Source: Candidatus Competibacter phosphatis
Lineage (GTDB): Bacteria; Pseudomonadota; Gammaproteobacteria; Competibacterales; Competibacteraceae
Length of the DNA: 35,064 nt
Assembly (NCBI RefSeq): GCF_012939995.1
Contig: NZ_SPMZ01000051.1
Coordinates: 1 to 35,064 of the forward strand
Direction of reading: 5' to 3'
A program made the position numbers and the translations under genes. Shown piece after piece: positions 28,173 to 35,064 of the stretch; the stretch's first letter is position 1; every line of letters begins with the position of its first letter. The notes beneath the pieces are model-generated. The model did not search any database. It saw only the letters and a list, made by a program, of their open reading frames with translations, and was not told the DNA's origin.

Positions 28173-28922
28173 ATGAAGATTTTAGTCGCCGTAAAACGGG
28201 TCGTTGACTACAACGTCAAGGTAAGGGCGAAAGCGGACGGCACCGGCGTCGAAACCGCCAACGTCAAGATGTCCATGAACCCGTTCGATGAAATCGCCGT
28301 GGAAGAAGCGATCCGACTGCAGGAAGCCGGCAAAGCCCAGGAAATCGTGGCGATCTCGCTGGGCGTCACCGCCTGCCAGGACACCATCCGCACCGCGCTG
28401 GCGATGGGCGCCGACCGCGGCATCCTGGTGGAAACCGATGCCGAACTGCAACCGCTGGCGGTGGCCAAACTACTCAAGGCGGCGGTCGAAAAGGAAAAGC
28501 CGGATTTGGTCATTCTCGGCAAGCAGGCCATTGACGACGACGCCAACCAGACCGGCCAGATGCTGGCGGCGCTACTCGGTTGGCCACAGGGCACTTTCGC
28601 CTCCAAGGTCGAACTCGGCGACGGGACGGTCAACGTCACCCGCGAGGTCGACGGTGGCCTGGAGACCGTGGCGCTGAAACTGCCCGCCCTGGTCACCGCC
28701 GACCTGCGCCTGAACGAGCCGCGCTTCGTCAAATTACCCAATATCATGAAAGCCAAGAAAAAACCGCTGGAGGTGCTCAAACCGGCCGATCTGGGCGTGG
28801 ATATTGCGCCGCGGCTGGTCACTCTGAAGGTTCAGGAACCGCCCAAGCGCCAGGCCGGCATCAAGGTCGGCAGCGTCGCCGAACTGGTGGACAAGCTGCA
28901 CAACGAAGCCCACGTCATCTAA
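28173..28922 (+). CDS. etfB: electron transfer flavoprotein beta subunit
   Basis: EtfB binds AMP and, with EtfA, carries electrons from acyl-CoA dehydrogenases to the ubiquinone pool. The 249-residue protein starts [18 protein letters not shown] and contains [30 protein letters not shown] and the EtfB signature [20 protein letters not shown]. Length is typical. etfA follows after 18 bp in the same direction, and an acyl-CoA dehydrogenase lies downstream. Confidence 0.97.
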   Translation: MKILVAVKRVVDYNVKVRAKADGTGVETANVKMSMNPFDEIAVEEAIRLQEAGKAQEIVAISLGVTACQDTIRTALAMGADRGILVETDAELQPLAVAKLLKAAVEKEKPDLVILGKQAIDDDANQTGQMLAALLGWPQGTFASKVELGDGTVNVTREVDGGLETVALKLPALVTADLRLNEPRFVKLPNIMKAKKKPLEVLKPADLGVDIAPRLVTLKVQEPPKRQAGIKVGSVAELVDKLHNEAHVI

Positions 28923-28940
28923 GCCCGCTGGAATCGAATC

Positions 28941-29891
28941 ATGAGCATCCTGGTCATTGCCGAACACGACAACGTCGCCCTCAAGCCGGCGACCCTGAAC
29001 ACCGTCACCGCCGCCACGCAACTGGGCGAGGATATCGCCGTGCTGGTGGCCGGCCACAATTGCGGGGCGGTTGCCGAAGCCGCCGCCCAGGTCGCGGGCG
29101 TCAAAAAAGTACTGATCGCCGACGCCCCACACTACGCCCACCAGCTCGCCGAAAATATGGCGGCACTGGTGGTCGGATTGGCGAGCGGCCATACCCACAT
29201 CCTGGCCCCGGCCACCGCCGCCGGCAAAAACACGCTGCCGCGGGTCGCCGCGTTGCTGGACGTGGCGCAAATCACCGATGTCATCAAGATCGACAGCGCC
29301 GATACTTTCGTCCGCCCGATCTACGCCGGCAACGTGCTGGCCACCGTCCAGTCCAAGGATGCGGTCAAGGTCATGACCGTGCGCGGCACCGCCTTTCCAG
29401 CGGCGACGGTCACCGGCGGTTCCGCCGCGATCGAAACCGTCGCGCCCGCGACCGATGTTGGCGTATCGAGCTTCGTCGGCCAACAATTGACTCAGTCCGA
29501 CCGGCCCGAGTTGACCGCCGCCCGCATCATCGTTTCCGGCGGGCGCGGCATGGGCAACGGCGACAACTTCAAGTTGCTGGAAGACGTCGCCGACAAACTG
29601 GGTGCGGCGGTGGGCGCCTCCCGCGCGGCGGTGGACGCCGGCTTCGTGCCCAACGACTACCAGGTCGGCCAAACCGGCAAGGTGGTCGCACCCACCCTGT
29701 ACGTCGCCGTCGGCATCTCGGGCGCCATTCAGCACTTGGCCGGCATGAAGGACAGCAAGGTCATCGTCGCCATCAACAAGGACGAGGAAGCGCCGATCTT
29801 CCAGGTGGCCGATTATGGCCTGGTCGCCGATCTGTTCGCCGCGGTACCCGAACTGTCCAAGGAACTGGACAAGCTGAAAGCAGCCGGCTAA
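28941..29891 (+). CDS. etfA: electron transfer flavoprotein alpha subunit
   Basis: EtfA carries the FAD of the electron transfer flavoprotein. The 316-residue protein has the N-terminal [44 protein letters not shown] and the C-terminal FAD-binding signature [20 protein letters not shown] followed by [14 protein letters not shown]. Length is normal. It forms an operon with etfB. A strong terminator follows, so the acyl-CoA dehydrogenase downstream is at least partly separate. Confidence 0.97.
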   Translation: MSILVIAEHDNVALKPATLNTVTAATQLGEDIAVLVAGHNCGAVAEAAAQVAGVKKVLIADAPHYAHQLAENMAALVVGLASGHTHILAPATAAGKNTLPRVAALLDVAQITDVIKIDSADTFVRPIYAGNVLATVQSKDAVKVMTVRGTAFPAATVTGGSAAIETVAPATDVGVSSFVGQQLTQSDRPELTAARIIVSGGRGMGNGDNFKLLEDVADKLGAAVGASRAAVDAGFVPNDYQVGQTGKVVAPTLYVAVGISGAIQHLAGMKDSKVIVAINKDEEAPIFQVADYGLVADLFAAVPELSKELDKLKAAG

Positions 29892-29914
29892 TCGCCCGCC
29901 CGACCGTCCCCCTT

Positions 29915-29966
29915 CCCCGCTCCGACCCTCTCCCTCAACGCGGGATAAGGGCGGGGCGGGGTTTTT
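29915..29966 (+). terminator. intrinsic terminator after etfBA
   Basis: CCCCGCTCCGACCCT (29915-29929) pairs with AGGGCGGGGCGGGG (29948-29961) along 14 pairs, including one G-T pair and one bulged A. TTTTT follows at 29962-29966. It ends the etfBA transcript or reduces read-through into the dehydrogenase. Confidence 0.75.
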
Positions 29967-30000
29967 CATCGCTGTTCCTCGTAATGTTCAAGGAGGCGTC

Positions 30001-31790
30001 ATGACCGCCTATTTCGCCCCGATCCGCGACATGCAGTTTGTCATCAACGAACTGGCCGACCTCTCCAAGGTTGCCGCTCTCCCCACCTTCGCCGAGCAGG
30101 AGGTTAGCCCGGAACTGCTGGAAGCCGTGCTGGAGGAAGCCGCCAAACTGGCCACCGAGGTGCTGGCGCCGATCAATAAATCGGGCGACGTGCAAGGTGT
30201 TCGGATCGATCCCACTGGAGTCGTTTCCGCCGCCGGCTTCACCGAAGCGTATCGAAGCTTCATCGACGGCGGCTGGAACGGCATCGGCAGCCCCGTGGAA
30301 CATGGCGGCCAAGGCCTGCCGGAGTTGTTCAACACGGCGACCCAGGAGATGTGGAATTCGGCCAACATGTCCTTCGCGCTGTGCCCGATGCTCAACGCCG
30401 GCGCGATCGAGGCGATCAGCCGCGCCGGATCCGCCGAGCAACGGGCGCTGTACCTGCCGAACATGGTCAGCGGCGAATGGACCGGCACCATGAATCTGAC
30501 CGAACCGCAGGCCGGCTCCGACCTGTCGGCGGTGCGGACCCGCGCCGTTCCCCACGGCGATCATTACCGGATTTTCGGTCAGAAGATCTTCATCACCTGG
30601 GGCGATCACGACATGACCGAGAACACCATTCATCTGGTGCTCGCCCGCACCCCGGACGCACCGGAAGGGGTCAAGGGCATCTCGCTGTTCATCGTACCCA
30701 AGTTCCTGGTCAACCCGGACGGCTCGCTGGGCGCGCGCAACGACGTCCACGCCGTGTCCATCGAACACAAGCTGGGTATCCACGCCAGCCCAACCTGCGT
30801 GATGGCCTTCGGCGACCGGGATGGAGCGATCGGCTATCTCGTCGGCGAGGAAAACAAGGGCTTGGCCTACATGTTCATCATGATGAACGAGGCCCGTTTC
30901 AAGGTCGGACTGCAAGGGCTGGCCATCGCCGAGCGCGCCTATCAGGCCGCCCGGGAATATGCCAAGGACCGGGTGCAAGGCCGCCCGGCCGGCGCCAAGA
31001 GTGGTGACCGGATCGCCATCATCCACCACCCCGACGTCCGGCGGATGCTGATGACCATGAAGGCGCAGAACGAGGCGATGCGCGCCCTGGCCTATGTGAT
31101 CGCCATGCACCTGGATCTGGCCCGCCACCACCCCGATTCCGCGATTCGCCAAACCCATCAGGCCCGAGTGGACCTGTTGATTCCGGTGGTCAAGGCTGGT
31201 CCACCGAAATCGGCATCGAAATCGCTTCGCTAGGGCTGCAAGTCCACGGCGGCATGGGTTATGTCGAGGAAAGCGGTGCCTGCCAACACCTGCGCGATGC
31301 TCGCATCACCACCATTTACGAGGGCACCACCGGCATTCAGGCCGCCGACTTGGCTGGCCGCAAACTGAACATGGACAAGGGCGCCGCGATGCGGACTCTG
31401 ATCGCCGAGATCGAAGCGACCGCCGAGACGCTGGATCCGATCCCCGGCGACGACATGGCAGTGATCCGCGACGGGCTGCGCGACGGCGCGCGGGCACTGG
31501 CCGAAGCCACCGAACGAATGCTGGCTGGCGGCGACCCCAACCACGCGATGGCGGTGTCGGTGGACTATATGATGCTGGTCGGTACCGTCTGCGGCGGCTG
31601 GCAAATGGCTCGTGCCGCGCGGGTGGCCCAGAACAAGCTGATGACTGGCGAGGATTCGCTGTTCCATGAAGCCAAGCTGGTCACCGCCCGCTTCTACATC
31701 GAACATGTGCTACCCAAGGCGGACGCCCTGCTGCGTTCGATCCAGAACGGCGGTATTTCCATCATGGCGCTGACCGAAGAACAGTTCTGA
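30001..31790 (+). CDS. acyl-CoA dehydrogenase, large type with C-terminal extension, one frame break
   Basis: A flavoenzyme that makes the first double bond in acyl-CoA and passes electrons to EtfAB. It begins MTAYFAPIRDMQFVINEL, has the flavin-site MNLTEPQAGSDLSAV, FGQKIFITWGDHD, the catalytic Glu in TTIYEGTTGIQ and a C-terminal extension of about 130 residues. The length of about 596 and this build are those of the large AcdA/DmdC-like subgroup, so a substrate other than ordinary straight-chain acyl-CoA is possible. The frame breaks near 31193-31197, where AAGGCTGG should probably read AAGGCCTGG; one added C joins VVKA to WSTEIGIEIASLG as in the family. This is the only break in the window that needs a missing base rather than an extra one. 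Confidence 0.9.
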
Positions 31791-31820
31791 GCACTGCTTT
31801 TCAGTTCGATCTTCGGCGAT

Positions 31821-31855
31821 CCCGCCAACCCTGTCGATGGGGTGGCGGGGTTTCT
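31821..31855 (+). terminator. intrinsic terminator after the acyl-CoA dehydrogenase
   Basis: CCCGCCAACCC (31821-31831) pairs with GGGGTGGCGGG (31839-31849) with one mismatch and a 7-nt loop, followed by GTTTCTT. It starts 31 bp after the stop codon. Confidence 0.75.
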
Positions 31856-32029
31856 TCCTCCTTGCTCATGCCAAGCCCCATCGGCCACCCACAACCCCGC
31901 TTCAGCTCAGGTTAGCGCTATACTTTCGAGAAGCCAGTGCCCATGCGGTCTTCTCGACGCCAGCAATGCACGACCATCCGCCATACCGATCCGATACGGC
32001 AGTCTCTTGCAGAATTAGGTAATCCCGCC

Positions 32030-33484
32030 ATGTCCGAACTGACCACCCGCGAGCCTGAAGTCACGCGCGCCAGCCTGTTGAACCGCACCATGTACAACCT
32101 CCGCGAGGCTTGGCGGGAAATGGCCGACTGGCGGGAAGGGCTGTTCGCGGCACCCAGCCCCAATCTGCCGGAAAAAGACATGGAGGCGTTGAAGGACCAA
32201 ATGCGCGATTGCCTGGAGGCGCGCGGCGGCGAAGTATCCGCCCGCGCCCGAGCTGCCAATCTGGGACGAATTTACCTCTCGCTCAACGCCAAGGGTCGCA
32301 AGCGATTCCTGCAAATTCTCGCTCGGGAATTCGATATCGATCACCAGGCGGTGAACAAGGCAGTGACGGCGTTGCAAAAGACCGGAGACAACCATGACGA
32401 GCGTGCCAAGGCCGAGCGGACGCTGCGCCAAGCCTTGCATCCGCCACGGCTACGACTGTTGACCCAGCTCAACGCCCTACCCGAAGGCTTCCACTTCCTG
32501 GTGGACCTGCGCGCGGAATTGCTGAGCTGGCGCAAGGACGACCCGGCGTTGGGGGCACTGGAACGAGACCTGCTGTCGCTACTGGTCTCCTGGTTCGACG
32601 TCGGCTTTCTGGAGCTGCGGCGCATCAGTTGGGAATCGCCGGCGGCGCTGTTGGAAAAAGTGATCGCCTACGAAGCCGTGCATCCGATCAAGAGCTGGGA
32701 CGACCTGAAGAACCGGCTCAGTTCCGACCGACGCTGTTTCGCCTTCTTCCACCCGCGCATGCCCAACGAACCGTTGATCATCGTTCAGGTGGCGCTGGTC
32801 CATGGCATCGCCGACAACGTGCATATCCTGCTGGACGAAGCCGCGCCGGTGCTCGATCCCGAAAACGCCGATACCGCCATCTTCTACTCCATTTCCAATG
32901 CCCATGAAGGTCTGAGCGGTATCAGTTTCGGCAACTTCCTGATCAAGCGGGTGGTGGACGAACTGGCCCAGGAATTCAAGAACCTCAAGACCTTCGCCAC
33001 CCTGTCGCCGATCCCCGGCTTCCGCCACTGGCTGGGCGGTAAGCTGAACGAACCCGACAAGGACGCGGAAGCGGAACTACTGTCCGCCGCCGAACGGAAA
33101 GCGCTGGCCACCGCCGCCGGCACCGGCACCGAACCCGCCGCATTGACGAGCCTACTGCAAACACCGGACTGGCCCCAGAATCAGGAGCTGGCCAAGGCAT
33201 TAAAAAAACCATTGATGCGGTTGTGCGCCCGCTATCTTGCTAAGGAAAAGCGCGAAGGCGGTTCAGCGTTCGACCGCGTCGCTCATTTTCATCTATCGAA
33301 TGGCGCGCGCATCGAACGGCTGAATTGGCTGGGCAACACTTCGCCTCAGGGCATCGCTCAATCGGCCGGGTTGATGGTGAACTATCTCTACAAACTTAGC
33401 GATATCGAAGCCAATCACGAAGCTTATCGTGGCGAAGGCAAGGTGATGAATTCATCGGCGATCAGGACGTTGTTGAAAGGATAA
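32030..33484 (+). CDS. malonyl-CoA decarboxylase
   Basis: Converts malonyl-CoA to acetyl-CoA and CO2. The 484-residue protein has the helical N-terminal domain and the acyltransferase-like catalytic domain of the family: FFHPRMPNEPLIIVQVAL, IFYSISNAHEGLSGISFGNF, LKTFATLSPIPGF, and NGARIERLNWLGN then QSAGLMVNYLYKL and the terminal NHEAY. ATG 32030 is taken as start; the frame is open to 31937, but the added part has no family character. A TATACT at 31919-31924 may be its -10 box. It stands alone here, not in a mat/mdc malonate operon. A role beside fatty-acid genes in removing malonyl-CoA is inferred. Confidence 0.92.
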   Translation: MSELTTREPEVTRASLLNRTMYNLREAWREMADWREGLFAAPSPNLPEKDMEALKDQMRDCLEARGGEVSARARAANLGRIYLSLNAKGRKRFLQILAREFDIDHQAVNKAVTALQKTGDNHDERAKAERTLRQALHPPRLRLLTQLNALPEGFHFLVDLRAELLSWRKDDPALGALERDLLSLLVSWFDVGFLELRRISWESPAALLEKVIAYEAVHPIKSWDDLKNRLSSDRRCFAFFHPRMPNEPLIIVQVALVHGIADNVHILLDEAAPVLDPENADTAIFYSISNAHEGLSGISFGNFLIKRVVDELAQEFKNLKTFATLSPIPGFRHWLGGKLNEPDKDAEAELLSAAERKALATAAGTGTEPAALTSLLQTPDWPQNQELAKALKKPLMRLCARYLAKEKREGGSAFDRVAHFHLSNGARIERLNWLGNTSPQGIAQSAGLMVNYLYKLSDIEANHEAYRGEGKVMNSSAIRTLLKG

Positions 33485-33503
33485 AACTCAGGATGCCGCT
33501 TTC

Positions 33504-34740
33504 ATGCCCCCCACGGGAGATTTCAAGGCCCAATTGGGCCGTCCGGAAAACCCCGGCCTGCTGAATCAGGAAGCCCGGCTGGCGCTAATTCAACCCGGCC
33601 GAAATCCTTACGTGACCGGCACCGCTCTACCCGGCAATTCGCCGGTTTTTTTTTGGGCGCGCGCAAATCCTGCACGAAGTTCTGTCGGTGCTGCGCCGCC
33701 CGGACAAACCGGGCTGCGTGAGCTTGCTGGGAGAACGGCGTATCGGTAAATCCTCGCTGCTCAATCAAATCTATCAGGCGTTGGGGCAAGAACCGGATTT
33801 GGTCAGCATTCACGCCACCGCCCAAAATTGGAACCAGAAAAGCCAGCAGAATTTTTTCGCTCAACTGCAACAGACGATTGCCCAAGCCATCAGCCAAACG
33901 GTTCAAGACCAAGTTCGGGATTATCCCGATTTTCGGGATTTCATCCTCGCGTTGGCGCAAGATCGTCGTTTCCGATTCGTGCTGATCTTGGACGAATTTG
34001 AAGTGATGGCCGGCAATCCCAATTTCAATGCCGACTTTTTCAGGAATATGCGCGCTCTGGGCAACGAGCCAGAACCTCGTTTTGGTTATCTGGTTTCCAG
34101 TCGCCGGCCGTTGAAAACATTATGTCGGGACAACAAGAAAATCGATGAATCTTCATTCTGGAATATCTTCGATCCTCGGGCAGTCGTGGGCCTGCTCTCC
34201 GAGCAGGAAGCGCGCGATCTCGTCGCTAAACCCTTCCAATGTAGCCTGTCACCGGATAAACAACCCGATCTCGGTCAGCTTTGGCGAGATCATATCAAAC
34301 CGCTCAGCGGTCATCATCCCGCCCTGATCCAGATCGTTGCCGCTAGGTATTGGAATGCCAGAGATGGGAGTTACGATCCAGATTTGCTCGGTATCGTCAC
34401 GGATATTCGAGAATATCTGGAAGATTTTTGGTATCGGCGCGGCCAAGAAGAATTGGGCGTTTTTGATTCGTGCGGTTGCCGACCGCTTGCCACCACCCAG
34501 CCCGATAGCCACCGATTTGATCCGTCGTGGCCTACTCACAACAGATAGAAAACCTTTTTCCGATTTATTTAAACAGATCATTACCGAATCCATTCCAAGA
34601 GGCAAAAGTCTATTGGAAGCCGTGGAGGATTTAGAAAAAGGAGCCGAGCGCGCTAATAAATTATTCGAACAGATGGTCAAGCTGGCGGAGGCTGCCGGAA
34701 AAATCTACGCCGCCTTCAAAGGCAACCAGGAATCCGATTC

Positions 34741-34744
<4 letters not shown>
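33504..34744 (+). CDS. P-loop ATPase of AAA/STAND-like type, two frame breaks
   Basis: After removing one T from the T9 run at 33646-33654 and one T from the T5 run at 34460-34464, the three reading frames join into one protein of about 412 residues. It has NPYVTGTALPG and PVFFGRAQILHEVL before the P-loop LGERRIGKSSLLNQIY (Walker A, about 76-84), Walker B FVLILDEFE (about 157-165) and an arginine-bearing YLVSSRRPLKTL sensor-like segment. A helical C-terminal part ends ANKLFEQMVKLAEAAGK. The FFGR...GERRIGKSSLL start is typical of bacterial STAND-like and AAA-like NTPases (inference); no effector domain is visible in it. Its TGA overlaps the GTG start of the membrane protein that follows, so the two are translationally coupled and probably act together. 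Confidence 0.75.

Positions 34745-35064
<320 letters not shown>

Overview
The window looks like a whole or near-whole contig from a GC-rich gammaproteobacterium. Supporting signs are the guaB-guaA-tadA, tRNA-Ser and xseA neighbourhood, a Marinobacter-type long fatty acyl-CoA reductase, BluB, and two-component and Ser/Thr kinase genes of gammaproteobacterial style. A member of the Competibacteraceae is my best guess, but that is inference. The left edge lies in an IS5-type transposase and the right edge in a hexanucleotide repeat, both places where assemblies commonly break.

Layout. (1) 1-8774, all on the minus strand: an IS remnant, then an envelope-signalling operon. Read in its own direction this is two paralogous TonB-dependent receptors, a YfiR-family periplasmic protein, a CHASE8-type hybrid histidine kinase, and a response regulator-PAS protein that appears cut short by the IS. 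(2) 8775-9475: a possible structured RNA, a bidirectional terminator and tRNA-Ser(CGA) with its promoter. (3) 9476-16910: a membrane-anchored TPR-like protein, the guaB-guaA-tadA operon, bluB, xseA and an uncharacterised membrane-anchored protein. (4) 17014-22658, lipid genes: an alpha/beta hydrolase, long-chain acyl-CoA ligase fadD divergent from a TetR regulator across a cluster of ATGGGA/TCCCAT half-sites, and a two-domain fatty acyl-CoA reductase that makes fatty alcohol. (5) 22883-27288: a BCP peroxiredoxin, then a PP2C phosphatase and a Ser/Thr kinase joined through a membrane segment to a SUMF1-type domain. (6) 27310-33484: a MaoC/PhaJ-like hydratase divergent from etfB-etfA, a large acyl-CoA dehydrogenase and malonyl-CoA decarboxylase. 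This is a second fatty-acid block, and a palindrome resembling the fadD/tetR operator lies in its control region. (7) 33504-35064: a P-loop ATPase overlapping, by a GTGA junction, a membrane protein whose second hydrophobic segment is an open-ended Ala-Val/Ala-Phe dipeptide repeat.

Base-level quality matters here. Seven single-base frame breaks occur in five genes, including housekeeping xseA. Six are one base too long in an A/T run and one is a missing base. Each gene is intact once the frame is restored, so I annotate them as full-length genes with probable sequence errors, not as decayed pseudogenes. Slippage at the longest runs cannot be excluded.
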